Positions 1 through 11,323 of a stretch of 64,000 nt of DNA are shown here, one piece after another. Position 1 is the first letter of the stretch; every line of letters begins with the position of its first letter. The DNA comes from Mesobaculum littorinae (GTDB lineage: Bacteria; Pseudomonadota; Alphaproteobacteria; Rhodobacterales; Rhodobacteraceae): NCBI RefSeq assembly GCF_004011175.1, contig NZ_RQXX01000005.1:62001-126000 (forward strand), in the 5' to 3' direction. A program made the translations under genes and the position numbers. A model generated the notes under the pieces. That model saw nothing but the letters and a program-made list of their open reading frames with translations, did not search any database and had not been told where the DNA came from.

Positions 1-276
1 ATCCAGCCCGGCTGGCACGACCGGCGCCCCTCCGAGCTTTCGGGCGGCGAGCTGGCGCGCGTGTCGCTGGCACGGTTGATCCACCCCGGCCTGCGCGCGC
101 TGATTTGCGACGAGATCACCGCCCAGCTGGACGCGCTGGAACAGGCCGCGCTACTCGACCGGCTGACCGGCCTGGCCCGCCGCCGGGGCATCGGTCTGCT
201 GCTGATCAGCCACAGCGCGGGACTGCGCGCGCGCTACTGCACCCGGTCGCTGACCCTCGTCGCCCGGGGCGGATGA
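1..276 (+). CDS. ABC transporter ATP-binding protein, 3' end only
   Basis: Frame 1 is open from the window edge to a TGA at 274-276, giving the last 91 codons of an ABC ATPase. It shows the signature motif LSGGELARVSLARL, a Walker B segment ALICDEITAQLD and the switch histidine in LLISHS. The C-terminal pattern resembles the Dpp/Opp/Nik peptide and nickel importer ATPases, which usually read DEPTSALD where this one has DEITAQLD. The N-terminus, Walker A and any operon partners lie outside the window, so the substrate cannot be assigned. It ends about 210 bases before the cobalamin riboswitch and is probably a separate unit. Confidence 0.85.
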   Translation: MQPGWHDRRPSELSGGELARVSLARLIHPGLRALICDEITAQLDALEQAALLDRLTGLARRRGIGLLLISHSAGLRARYCTRSLTLVARGG

Positions 277-485
277 AATTGCCGCACCCCGGGCGATCCG
301 GGGTCGCATAAACGACACCCCCGGACTATAGTACCGGAACCCGCGCCACCCGCCTTGGCCGCCGGTGGAAGTGACCCCGAAACCGGCAGCTCGGCCACCG
401 CCCAAAAATTTTTCCCCACGTCAGCACCCCCCGCTTCAATCTACATATTGACGTTGGCCCACCCCCTGACCCAATATATCCATGC

Positions 486-649
486 TTTGGTTCCGGCGAC
501 TCGTCGTCGGCGAAGAGGGAAGCCGGTGAAGATCCGGCACTGCCCCCGCAACTGTGAGCGGTGAATTCGCGCCCCGACATGCCACTGACGTACCGCGTCG
601 GGAAGGTGTGGGCGCGGATGTCCGAGCCGTGAAGTCAGGAGACCTGCCA
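486..649 (+). promoter_or_regulatory. Cobalamin (AdoCbl) riboswitch upstream of nrdHIEF
   Basis: The leader carries the ordered conserved blocks of a B12 riboswitch: GGTTCC near 489, AGAGGGAAGCCGGTGAA around 514-530, CCCGCAACTGTGAGCGG around 545-561, a CCACTG block near 581, GGGAAGGTG around 600, and the 3' B12 box ending GTCAGGAGACCTGCC at 635-649. About 130 bases follow before the nrdH ATG, enough for an expression platform, and a GGAAGG ribosome site sits just before nrdH. B12 riboswitches normally reduce expression when adenosylcobalamin is bound, so this unit is predicted to be induced in B12 limitation. The assignment rests on motif order; folding was not computed. Confidence 0.93.
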
Positions 650-778
650 GGGCGCGAAAATTCGACACGGACGGAGGGTCCGGAGGCGTCGATACGACCG
701 TGACGGCAGGGGCCGGACGCGTCGTGCGGGCCATCCGATGCCCCCGGCGAAACAGGCTGAACGGAAGGACCCGCTGCC

Positions 779-1000
779 ATGACCATCACCGTCTATTCCA
801 AACCCGCCTGCGTGCAATGCACCGCCACCACCCGCGCGCTGGACGCCAAGGGGATCGACTACGAGGTGGTCGACCTGACCGAGGACGCCGCGGCGATGGC
901 CCGCGTCACCGACCTGGGCTACCGGCAGGCGCCGGTCGTCATCGCCGGCGACGACCATTGGTCGGGTTTCCGCCCCGACCGCATCGGCGCGCTGGCCTAG
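779..1000 (+). CDS. nrdH: Glutaredoxin-like protein NrdH
   Basis: This 73-residue protein is the dithiol electron donor for class Ib ribonucleotide reductase. It has a thioredoxin-fold start ([13 protein letters not shown]) with the redox CxxC as CVQC at residues 11-14, and the NrdH hallmark WSGFRPD near the C-terminus. GGAAGG lies about ten bases before the ATG. It is the first gene of nrdHIEF, 130 bases after the cobalamin riboswitch, and nrdI starts eight bases after its stop. Length, motifs and context all agree. Confidence 0.97.
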   Translation: MTITVYSKPACVQCTATTRALDAKGIDYEVVDLTEDAAAMARVTDLGYRQAPVVIAGDDHWSGFRPDRIGALA

Positions 1001-1008
1001 GTCGTCCC

Positions 1009-1413
1009 ATGCGCCTCGCCTACTATTCCTCGTCCTCGGGCAACACCGCGCGCTTCGTCGCGCGGCTGGGCCTGCCGGCCGAGCGGATCCTGCCGGGGGC
1101 GCCGCCGCGCATGACCGATCCCTTCGTGCTGATCACGCCAACCTATGCGGATGGCGAGGGGCGCGGCGCGGTGCCGAAACCGGTGATCCGCTTTCTGAAC
1201 GACGCCGACACCCGCGGCCACCTGATGGGCGTGATCGCGGGCGGCAACCGCAATTTCGGCGAGGCCTTCGGCTTGGCGGGCGACGTGATCGCGGCCAAGT
1301 GCGGGGTGCCCTGCCTCTACCGGTTCGAACTGGCCGGAACGGCGGGGGACATCACCCGCGTAAGACAGGGACTGGACAGACTATGGACGCAGATACGCTC
1401 GACCGCGGCGTGA
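1009..1413 (+). CDS. nrdI: Class Ib RNR flavodoxin-like activator NrdI
   Basis: This 134-residue protein is the FMN flavodoxin-like NrdI, known to supply the oxidant that assembles the dimanganese-tyrosyl radical cofactor of NrdF. The phosphate-binding loop is visible as [12 protein letters not shown] at residues 4-15, followed by the [11 protein letters not shown] loop and the glycine-rich [10 protein letters not shown] segment typical of NrdI. The ATG at 1009 is chosen because it sets the canonical N-terminus directly before the beta strand. A longer open frame runs upstream over nrdH but lacks family similarity. The 3' end overlaps nrdE by 31 bases, which suggests translational coupling. 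Confidence 0.96.
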   Translation: MRLAYYSSSSGNTARFVARLGLPAERILPGAPPRMTDPFVLITPTYADGEGRGAVPKPVIRFLNDADTRGHLMGVIAGGNRNFGEAFGLAGDVIAAKCGVPCLYRFELAGTAGDITRVRQGLDRLWTQIRSTAA

Positions 1414-3540
1414 CCGCCGCGCCCCGCAGCCAGAGCATGGACTACCATGCCCTGAACGCGATGCTGAACCTCTACGACGACGCCGGGCGCATCCGCTTCG
1501 ACGCCGACAGGCAGGCGGCGCGGGCCTATTTCCTCGACCACGTGAACCAGAACACGGTGTTCTTTCACTCGCTCGACGAAAAGCTCGGCTACCTCGTCGA
1601 AAAGGGCTACTACGACGCGGGCGTACTGAACGCCTACGACAGCGGCTTCGTGCACCGGCTGTGGGATGCGGCCTTTGCCAAGAAGTTCCGCTTTCCCACC
1701 TTCCTCGGCGCGTTCAAGTACTACACGTCCTACACGCTCAAGACGACCGACGGGCAGCGCTACCTCGAACGCTACGAGGACCGCGTCTGCATGGTCGCGC
1801 TGACGCTGGCGCAAGGCGACGAAGGCCTGGCGATGGAACTGATGGACGAGATCATCTCGGGCCGGTTCCAACCCGCGACGCCGACCTTCCTCAACGCCGG
1901 CAAGATGGCGCGGGGCGAGCTTATCTCGTGCTTCCTGCTGCGCATCGAAGACAACATGGAAAGCATCGGCCGCTCGATCAACTCGGCACTGCAGCTCAGC
2001 AAGCGCGGCGGCGGCGTGGCCCTGCTGCTGACCAACATCCGCGAGCATGGCGCGCCGATCAAAGGCATCGCCAACCAGTCCTCGGGCGTGATCCCAGTGA
2101 TGAAATTGCTGGAAGACAGCTTTTCCTACGCCAACCAGCTGGGCGCGCGGCAGGGCGCGGGGGCGGTCTACCTGAATGCCCACCACCCCGACATCCTGAG
2201 GTTCCTCGACACCAAGCGCGAGAATGCCGACGAGAAGATCCGCATCAAGACGCTGAGCCTCGGCGTCGTGGTGCCCGACGTGACCTTCGAACTCGCCAAG
2301 CGCGACGAAGAGATGTACCTGTTCTCGCCGCACGACGTGCAGAAGGTCTATGGCAAGCCGTTCTCGGAAATCTCGGTGACCGAGAAGTACCGCGAGATGG
2401 TGGACGACGACCGCATCCGCAAATCCAAGATCCGCGCGCGCCGCTTCTTCGAGATCCTGGCCGAGATCCAGTTCGAGTCGGGCTACCCCTACATCATGTT
2501 CGAAGACACCGTGAACCGCGCCAACCCGGTGGCGGGGCGGATCAACATGTCGAACCTCTGCTCCGAGATCCTGCAGGTGAACGAGGCGTCCGAGTTCGAG
2601 GACGACCTGGGATACAAGCACCTGGGCACCGACATTTCGTGCAACCTTGGCTCGATGAATATCGCCCGGGCGATGGATGGCGGCGATCTGGCGGCCTCGG
2701 TCGGCGTTGCGGTGCGGGCGCTGACGGCGGTCAGCGACATGTCGTCGATCGACAGCGTGCCGTCGGTCAGGCGCGGCAACGACGAAAGCCACGCGATCGG
2801 CCTGGGGCAGATGAACCTGCACGGCTATCTTGCGCGCGAGCGCATCCACTACGGCAGCCCCGCGGCGCTGGATTTCACCTCGGTCTATTTCGCGGCCGTG
2901 CTCTATCACGCGCTCGCCGCGTCGAACGCCCTGGCGCGCGAACGCGGTCAAAGCTTCCGTGGCTTCGCGGACTCGGCCTATGCCTCGGGCACGTTCTTCG
3001 ACAAGTACGTCGACCGGGACTGGCTGCCGCAGACCGACGGCGCACGTGCGCTGTTCGACAAGGCCGGCATCGCCCTGCCCACCCGGCAGGACTGGGCCGC
3101 GCTGAAAGAGGCGGTGATGGCGCACGGGCTTTACAACCGAAACCTTCAGGCGGTGCCGCCCACCGGGTCGATCAGCTACATAAACAACGCCACGTCCTCG
3201 ATCCATCCGATCGCGTCCAAGATCGAGATCCGCAAGGAGGGCAAGATCGGCCGCGTCTACTACCCCGCGCCGTTCATGACCAACGACAACCTCGAGTTCT
3301 ATCGCGACGCCTACGAGATCGGGCCCGAGGCGATCATCGACACCTATGCCGCCGCGACCGAACACGTGGACCAGGGGCTGAGCCTGACGCTGTTCTTCCG
3401 CGACACGGCGACGACGCGTGACATCAACCGCGCGCAGATCTACGCATGGCGCAAGGGGATCAAGACGATCTACTACATCCGCCTGCGCCAGATGGCGTTG
3501 GAGGGCACCGAGGTTCAGGGCTGCGTCTCCTGCTCGCTGT

Positions 3541-3542
<2 letters not shown>
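1383..3542 (+). CDS. nrdE: Class Ib ribonucleoside-diphosphate reductase alpha subunit NrdE
   Basis: This 719-residue catalytic subunit reduces ribonucleoside diphosphates. Its length is typical of class Ib alpha chains (about 700-720), and it lacks the long N-terminal ATP-cone of class Ia NrdA. Recognisable blocks include [11 protein letters not shown], the cysteine-containing SNLCSEI and [11 protein letters not shown] active-site regions, [16 protein letters not shown], and the C-terminal redox tail ending GCVSCSL that is reduced by NrdH. The start at 1383 lies inside the end of nrdI; a second possible start is the methionine before [10 protein letters not shown] about 18 residues further in. 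Transcription is predicted to be under the upstream cobalamin riboswitch. Confidence 0.97.
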
Positions 3543-4616
<1,074 letters not shown>

Positions 4617-4794
4617 TCCCGCATCGGCCGTGGCGGGGGCCCTCTCTCGCCGCGGCCGCACCGCGCCGACCCTTTGTCCCGCGCACGTCCCCCGCCCTTC
4701 GGGCGCAAGAGCGGCCGCGGATGACATGGCCGGGCGCGTCTCTCCTGATAGGCAGCAAAGCCGAACGTCAGGTCATGGCCGGCGGGGCCCGACG

Positions 4795-6250
4795 CTATCC
4801 CGCGCGATCCTCGATCACCTGTCCGGTGTGGCGCGCGGCGGGGGGTTGGCTGTAGGCCAGAAGCGGTCCGTCCTGTGCCGCGCGCGGCGCCGGCTGCCGC
4901 ACCACGGGGAAGGACACCCAGAAGGTCGACCCTGCGCCGTAGGACGAGGTAAAGCCGATCCGCCCGCCCATCCGTTCGGTCAGTTCCTTGCTGATGGCCA
5001 GTCCCAGGCCGGTGCCGTTGCTGTTGCGCGCCGAAGAGCCGTCGACCTGTGAAAACCGCTGGAAGATGCGGTCGAACTTGTCCTGCGGAATCCCCACACC
5101 GGCATCGATCACCGACACGACCACGCGGCCCCGCTCTTGCGTGACGGCGACTTCGACGCGCCCCCCCCCTGTCCGAGAACTTGAGCGCGTTCGACAGAAG
5201 GTTGCGCAGCACCTGTCCGAACCTCTCTTCGTCGACATGGACATGGCCCACGTCGGCTGCACCGCGCAGCCCGACGGACACGCCGCAGGACATGGCATAG
5301 CCTTCATTGTCCTGCACCGCCTCGCAAACCAGCCGCATCACGTCGCTGTCCCCGAGCTGCAGCGCCAGCCGGCCCGAGGCGATCTTTTCGAAATCCAGCA
5401 GGTTGTTGATCAGCTTCATCAGGTGATCGCAGTTCCGCAGCGCGATCTCGACCGTGCGATGACCCACGTCGGACAGCGTGCCGAACTTGCCGCTGCGCAG
5501 GATCGACAGTGGCCCGTAGATCGACGTCAGCGGCGTCCGCAACTCGTGGCTGACCGTGGCGATGAAGTCGTTCTTCATCGCCTCGACCTGTCGCCGCTCG
5601 GTTATGTCGCGCACGACGCCCACGTAGATGGCATGCCCGTCATGCGACGACCGCTTGAGCCCCAGCTCCATGGGAAAGAACGCCCCCGACTTCCGCTTGC
5701 CTTCCAGGGTCGGGCGCTGCGACAGGATCTGCGCCTCCCGCTCGGGAGAATAGGCGGCGACGTAGTCCTCGAAAAGTTTCGCACCGGCGGCGGGCAGAAG
5801 CACGCGGACCGGCTGGCCGATCACCTCGTCCGCGCGATAGCCGAAGATCTCTTCGGCCGAGGTGTTGAAGGTAACGATGAGACCCCGTTCATCGACGCAG
5901 ATGATCGCGTCCGCGGTGGCGGCCAGCACCGTCTCCTTGGCCGTATCGGCGTGTAGCGCCAGCAAAAGCGCGTGCTTCAGGTCGTCGTTCTTTTCACGCA
6001 GCGCGCACTGGATGCGGCCGATGACATGGAACACCACTCCCAGGACAAAGGGCGCCAGCGCAACGATCCCGTGGATCGGGTTGCTCTTTATGCGGTCGCC
6101 TACCGATCCCACGTCCGGCCGCAGGACAAGGTAGTCCGCCGTCAGGCCCGCAACGGGGAATACCAGTCCGAAGACAATACCGAACAGGGTATAGCCCGCA
6201 ATCATGCTCCTTCCGCGGACCTGGATCCGCGACATCTGTTCGGCAGGCAT
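4795..6250 (-). pseudogene. PAS-domain sensor histidine kinase, frameshifted in a G9 tract
   Basis: Two reading frames together encode a kinase of about 485 residues. The first frame holds two N-terminal membrane segments (about 16-40 and 62-80), a PAS domain (about 105-215), the phospho-acceptor SHELRTPL and the N-box NLLSNALKFSD. The frame then breaks at a run of nine C on the plus strand (5161-5169). The second frame continues with RVEVAVTQERG, the G1 box DAGVGIPQDKFDRIF and the G2 box GTGLGLAISKEL to the stop at 4795. A run of eight would restore one frame. The break could be a true mutation, slippage or phase variation, or a sequencing error. No cognate regulator is adjacent. Confidence 0.85.
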
Positions 6251-6407
6251 GCACCAACACCATACTTGTTACGGGTTCTACCGACCATGTCGGCGGGGAC
6301 TGAATATGGCGGTTCTGAGGCTTTGCCGTGATCGGGCCTGCGTGACCGGCGGGTGGGCCGGGTGTGGCCGACGCGGAATCGCGACGGCGCGGCGCCCCAG
6401 GTGCGGC

Positions 6408-8649
6408 TTAGCCCGCCATCCAACGCAAACCCGGGTCGCCGGGCGTTGCGCAGCGGCTCCGCGACACGGTGATCGGCTTTTCGCACCCCGGCAGCAGGGG
6501 GACGCGGTTTTCCGAGCAGACGTGCCGCCGCCGTGGTCGTGGGTGACGAAGAACGCCAGCCGCAGGGCCGTCAGCCGGGCCGTATCGCCCAACATCTCGA
6601 CCCGCAGGCTGGGATCGGGAACGTCGCGGGCCCGGGGCCGCAACGGCAGGGAGCCGTTCTCCCTAACCTGCAGCCCCTCGGGGCCGGCCCAGTCGAGGTG
6701 CAGGAACGCATCCCGCTGAAATCGCCGGTCGCGAAGCGCGATCTCGCTGCTGCGGTCCGTCGACACGCGGACGGCCCAGTCGCCGGGCGCCGATGCCCGG
6801 CTCGACCGGCAGGGGCTGTCGTTCACGGCGATCAGCCCGAGCTCGCCCGTGGCGTCATCGGGCGGCGCGGTAGTCGGAACCGGCGCATAGAACCGGGGCG
6901 CCATGTAGCGCACCCGTTTCCAGGGCCCGCCATGGTCGAGACCGGCCCAGCCGGCCACGTGTCGTTCAGCTGCCAGTGCAGCCTGCCCGTCCTGCTCGGC
7001 TTGCTCGCGCGCCAGGACTCGATCGCCGCGTTCCTCGCCGGCCCCTCCGACACCCGGCTCAGCCACCTCATGTCGGCAAAACTGTCGGCAATCCGGAAAG
7101 AGCGCGAGATGGTATCGACGATGCGGCTGCTGCCGCCGACATTGCGCTGGTGAACGTCCATAACCGGGGACGACACGTAGCTTTCGCGCGGCTCGGCGAA
7201 GGTCTCGGTCGCGCGGTTCGACGGATAGGACTGGACCCCGAACGCTGAGCAGAAGCGCGGGCGCACTGTGCGGGCGCGCTCGAAATCCTTCGACGCCTGC
7301 CACACGTCCGAGACGTGCATGTCGCCCTAGCGATCATCGTGCCGGCCGTCGCCGACATAGATCCGCCCGACCGAGAGCGAGGAGGACCAGAGGGCGACAC
7401 CGGGCGCCAGCCAGGCAGGCGCCGACAGCCGCTTGATCTGCTGATCCGCCTCGGTCCGGACCGAGGTCAGTCAGCCGTGATCCTGCGCGGGGGAGAGAGC
7501 ACAGGCGAACAGGAAATCCTGCCAGACCAGCAGACCGAGCTCGGAGCGGATGTCGGAGGACCAGTCCACTTCATCCTGGCCGCCCCCGGACGCGGATAAT
7601 GTTCATGCCGCCTCGCGGGCCGAGGTCAGAAGGTCGCGCCCGACATCGGGCGTGGCCCGTTCGGGCAGCGTGTGGACCGGGATCCAGTTCGCCCGCTGCA
7701 TGGAGACGTCGCGCCCGTTGAGGCAGAAGGCAAAGCTCTGCCCCGTGTCGTTACGACCGGTCTCCAGATCGATCCGGCGCAGGCCGATCCGATAGCGCCG
7801 CGTCTTGCCGCCGAACGCCGCCGTCACGGCGTAGCGGTGCTGCGCCCCTTGCCCGCCGGCCACCAGAGCGTCGGCGTGACGATGTCGACCGAAAGGCGCG
7901 TGGCGTCTTGCCCCGGCAGGCAGCGAGGCGTCGCCTCGTAGCCTTCTCCGGCTTAGGTCAGCCGGGCCGGGCCCTCGACCGGGTCGTTGCGTGCCAGTGC
8001 AGGTTGGCCTCCAGCGTCACCCTGCCAGCGGGATGGTGGTGCTTTCGGAACATCACGTCGTCCAGCCGGCAGGCGCCGGTGCGGCGCAGGCGGATGCCGC
8101 CCCGGAACCTCAGCGCCGACAGGGCAATCTTCCAGTCCCGCCCGGCGTCGCACTGGGTCTTGCGCAGGAAGTCGTTGCGCCCCAGCCACGAGTCCTGCGC
8201 CTGGTAGGGCACGGGGAAGGCCCTGCGCGCCGCCCGCTCGGCCGCGGTCCGTGAAGCCGAGGCAAAGCGCACCTCAAGCCGGTTTCGCCCCCTGCCAGCA
8301 GGGGCCCATGGGGAAATCGTGGCGCAGGCCCTGGGTGTGGATATGGCCCGGGCTCTGGCTGTTCAGAACCACCTCGGCCACGCAGTCGATGCTGTCGAAG
8401 GTCAGGGGCCAGCCGTCGACGTCGTCCCCCGGTCTCGCCATCGAAGTCGAAGCTGGTCGCGACGCACCACGTGGCCGCGCGCACCCAGTCCAGCGACACC
8501 TCGGTGTCGCGCCGGCAGGGATCTCCGATCTCGCCCGCCGCGATCAGCGCGGAATGCACGTCGCCCGGCACGCTCAGGGGCATGGTTCGGGTGCCTTCGG
8601 AAACGGTCCAACCGGTTTCAAGAACGATCAGCGGGGCAGTGTCGGGCAT
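6408..8649 (-). pseudogene. Beta-mannosidase (GH2-type) remnant
   Basis: Similarity to bacterial beta-mannosidases runs through the stretch in colinear order but jumps between frames. The N-terminus has VPGDVHSALIAAGEIGDP. Around 7.7 kb there is ANWIPVHTLPERATPD, around 7.5 kb ELGLLVWQDFLFACALSP, around 7.3 kb GDMHVSDVWQASKDF, then RPRFCSAFGVQSYPS and LHWQLNDTWP near 6.95 kb. The C-terminal SENRVPLLPGC ends at a TAA at 6408-6410. In-frame stops are visible, one at about 7328. At about 747 codon-equivalents it is slightly shorter than the usual roughly 800. It sits head to head with a decayed LacI-type regulator, the relic of a mannoside-use locus. Confidence 0.85.
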
Positions 8650-9666
8650 GCAAAGGACCCTTCGGAAAGGGTGTGAGCTGGAATGGTCGGACGTCGCAGA
8701 GCGCGGGGACAGGTCCGTGGCCACCGTGTCGCGGTTCTTCAACGACCCCGAACGCGTCAGCCAGAAGACCCGCAAGCGGATCCATGAGTGATCAACGATC
8801 CGGGCTGTGCGCCGAACTTCCCGACCGGAATTTACGCATGTGCAACACCGGAATCATCCTGGTGCCGTCCCCCTCGGTCGTTGACACGGTCTATGCCGAG
8901 GTGATCGAGGGGATTACCCGCGTGGCGCCCAAGGCGGGCTATGCCATGCGGGTACAGGGCACCAACAGCGACCGCCCCGGCGATGGCGGTCTCGTCGACA
9001 TCTCCAATTCACGGCAGGGGGACGGGATCGTGGTGATCGGGCACGCGGGGCAGCTGGGCACCCGCACGCGGGAAAATCCCCGGGCCGGCCTGCCCATCGT
9101 GGTCTGCGGCGAAACCTCGGACCCCGCTCTGGACCCGTTCCCGAAGATCGAGGTCGACGGCCGCGCCGCGCGAGATGTTGAGTTACCTGATCCAGATGGG
9201 CCACCGCCGAATCGCGTTGCTCAAGACGACGACACCGCTGACCGAGAAGCGCGGCCGGGCGAACGGCGACCTCGACGCGCTGGCCGAGGCGGGGCTGCCC
9301 GTCGACCAAGGCCTGATGATCAACGCGCATTTCAAGGCCTCCGAGGCCCGGCAGGCAGTTCCCGCGCTGATCGTGGCCAAGACAAGCCCCACGGCAATCG
9401 TCGGCTCGACCGACACGATGTAGGCCCCACTGGCAATTCCCCCGCTGACCACGGTGTCGCAGTTGGCCGCGGAACTGGGCGAGCGCAGCATGAAGGGTCA
9501 ATTGCGGCTGATCGCGGGCAAGCGCACCCCCGACGGTATCGAGCACCTCGAACACCAGCTGATACTGAGGGATACCGTCGCCGCGGCCCCTCACGGGCCC
9601 GACCGCGGGCCCAGCTCCAGCCCCGGAGCACAGGAAGCAGCGGGACGGTTGGCAGAGGGGCCGTGA
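8648..9666 (+). pseudogene. LacI-family transcriptional regulator remnant
   Basis: The N-terminal helix-turn-helix is recognisable as SVATVSRFFNDPERVS followed by QKTRKRI, but a TGA at 8789-8791 interrupts it. A shifted frame continues with INDPGCAPNF. Another gives TGIILVPSPSVVDTVYAEVI, and a further one gives YLIQMGHRRIALLK and ARQAVPALIVAKTSPTAIV up to a TAG at 9421. The PPLTTVSQ segment and the C-terminal LILRDTVAA follow, with the usual central D-x-x-A/IGALR part missing, so there is an internal deletion as well. At least three frame breaks make a functional repressor unlikely. The likely former target is the adjacent beta-mannosidase gene. Confidence 0.82.
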
Positions 9667-9985
9667 CGTGGCCCCCTACCCGCCCTCATCCCAGAGACAG
9701 CGCCTGCAGGGGCGGTCCAGATGCAGGCGAACGAAGCGCTCCCTCGACGTTGTGCGGGGCCAGCCACGACGTGCAGACGGGCCTCACCCGAGCTGAAAGC
9801 GACGCCCCGCGTAACGGCATAGTTTCACGTGAACCGGCCCCGGCCGGGTACCCCGGGGCGGAGCCATTCCGACCCGGGGTGCGTTTCCCGCTCGTCGGCG
9901 GCTCGTCGGCGGCTCGTCTGGCGCCCCCGCCCCGACCCCACCCGGGCCATCTATCGCCGGCCCGAGCCATACGATCGAGAAAGGG
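9667..9985. other. Non-coding gap between LacI remnant and cupin gene
   Basis: About 320 bases without a convincing gene. Open frames here lack family motifs and a plausible ribosome site. The 3' end must hold the promoter and the AGAAAGGG ribosome site of the cupin gene. A short direct repeat of CGTCGGCGGCT occurs near 9895-9915. Otherwise nothing is recognised. Confidence 0.5.
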
Positions 9986-9994
9986 ATGAATTCC

Positions 9995-10390
9995 ATGAAG
10001 ATCACCCGTGCGGGCAGCACGCCCTCCTCCCCCGGGCCTGACACCTATTTCACCGGCAAGGTCCGGCTAGACCCGATGTTCCAGGCCGATCCGCCCGGGC
10101 GCACCAGCAGCGCGCATGTCACCTTCGACCCCGGCGCGCGCACGGCCTGGCACACCCATCCGGCGGGTCAGACCCTGATCGTCACCTTCGGCCGTGGCCG
10201 CGTCCAGCGCGACGGCGGCCCTGTCGAGGAGGTCACGACGGGCGACGTGGTCTTCTTTCCGGCCGACGAAAAGCACTGGCACGGCGCCGCCCCCGACACG
10301 GCCATGTCCCACATCGCGATCCAGGAAAGCATCGACGGCACCCCCGTCACCTGGATGGAGAAAGTCAGCGACGCGGATTACCACGGCTGA
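9995..10390 (+). CDS. Cupin-domain protein
   Basis: This 131-residue protein is a single small cupin barrel. Cupin motif 1 is visible as the metal-binding [12 protein letters not shown] segment, and motif 2 as [18 protein letters not shown]. The two histidines, glutamine/glutamate positions and later histidine fit a mononuclear metal site. Close relatives are annotated as quercetinase-like or carboxymuconolactone-decarboxylase-associated cupins of unproven substrate. The start at 9995 is preferred over 9986 because GAGAAAGGG at 9977-9985 is about nine bases ahead of it. It is a single gene after the pseudogene island and its function is unassigned. Confidence 0.9.
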   Translation: MKITRAGSTPSSPGPDTYFTGKVRLDPMFQADPPGRTSSAHVTFDPGARTAWHTHPAGQTLIVTFGRGRVQRDGGPVEEVTTGDVVFFPADEKHWHGAAPDTAMSHIAIQESIDGTPVTWMEKVSDADYHG

Positions 10391-10704
10391 GCCTCTAAAG
10401 GCGTCTTCAGGACAGCCTCCGGTCGCCGGCCATTGGCGGGGCGAGGGGTAACCCCGGGGTCGAGACGGCGAGCAACGAGGTGCCCGCGCGCGCCCGGCGC
10501 CTGATGTGCAGCGGCAGGGACGGATCCGATGGCCTGTGTTCCCCCCGGGGGCGACGCGACGCTGATCACCGGACAGTCGCCGGGTCGCCACGACAGGCGA
10601 TCCGGCGACGGTCCTTGCGCGGGGAGGTTTCGCCACTCCCTGCGACCTGAACCCCGGGACAGCACCGCGCGCGGCGTCCGCCGGCAGGGGCCGAAGCGCC
10701 TGCG
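10391..10704. other. Convergent intergenic gap, no gene seen
   Basis: About 314 bases between the ends of the cupin gene and the Rrf2 regulator, which are transcribed toward each other. Open frames on both strands have no recognisable domain. Terminators are expected here, but no hairpin with a T-run was seen. Confidence 0.5.
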
Positions 10705-11193
10705 CTATCCCGCGTCCCCGTCCGGCGTATGGCCCCCGCAGACGCGCCGCTCGCCCTGCGTCTTCACGTGGTCCGCGAAATCGCGCTCGAAATCCTGCAC
10801 GACGTCTTCGACCCTGATGGCGGCGAACTGTGTCAGCAACCGCGCCTCTGCCTCGCGCAGCGCCGAGTCCAGCCGGGCATCCACCGCCTTTTCGACCAGG
10901 CAGTCCGATGGCTCGGCGGTGGGGCCGACGTTGAACAGGACCGGCGCGCCGACGGCCTCGTAGACATCGCGCAGCGTCACCTCGGTCAGCGGGCGTGCCA
11001 GCCGCCAGCCGCCGCCATGCCCCTTTTCCGACGTGACGATCCCCCTGTCCCGCAGCCCCGCCATCATCCGGCGCACCACCACCGGGTTCGTCGAGATCAT
11101 GCCCGCGATCTGGTCCGAGGTCGCCCGTGCAACATGCCGGTCCATGTGGATGAGGACGTGCAGAATGCGGGACATACGTAGATCGCGGGGCAT
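10705..11193 (-). CDS. Rrf2-family transcriptional regulator
   Basis: This 162-residue protein has the N-terminal winged helix-turn-helix of the Rrf2 family: HVLIHMDRHVARATSDQIA, then NPVVVRRMMAGLRDRGIV and the wing GHGGGWRLARP. A single cysteine lies in the dimerisation helix (SDCLVEKAVDARL). It therefore lacks the three-cysteine cluster of iron-sulfur Rrf2 members and may sense thiol oxidation or a ligand. The start at 11193 has GAGG about eight bases upstream; the methionine at 11175 is an alternative. It is divergent from an FAD oxidoreductase 130 bases away, which is its probable target. Confidence 0.9.
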   Translation of the reverse strand: MPRDLRMSRILHVLIHMDRHVARATSDQIAGMISTNPVVVRRMMAGLRDRGIVTSEKGHGGGWRLARPLTEVTLRDVYEAVGAPVLFNVGPTAEPSDCLVEKAVDARLDSALREAEARLLTQFAAIRVEDVVQDFERDFADHVKTQGERRVCGGHTPDGDAG

Positions 11194-11323
11194 GGGTGGG
11201 TCCTCTGGCTGGGCCGCCCTCGCCTAGCACACCTTTCGCAACAGTTAAAGTTTCGCGCCTTGCCCCGCGTCCGCGAATCAAGTAACTTTCGGTGTTTCAT
11301 CAACTGACAGGACGGGTGAGAGC

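Noticed and set aside
700-1008. Extended N-terminus for NrdI from 700
   Set aside because: The extension overlaps nrdH out of frame and has no similarity to NrdI, whose normal start is at 1009.
1317-3365. A 682-codon open frame antisense to nrdE
   Set aside because: High-GC codon bias leaves long open frames opposite real genes. The product is His/Arg/Val-rich without any domain, while nrdE on the other strand is certain.
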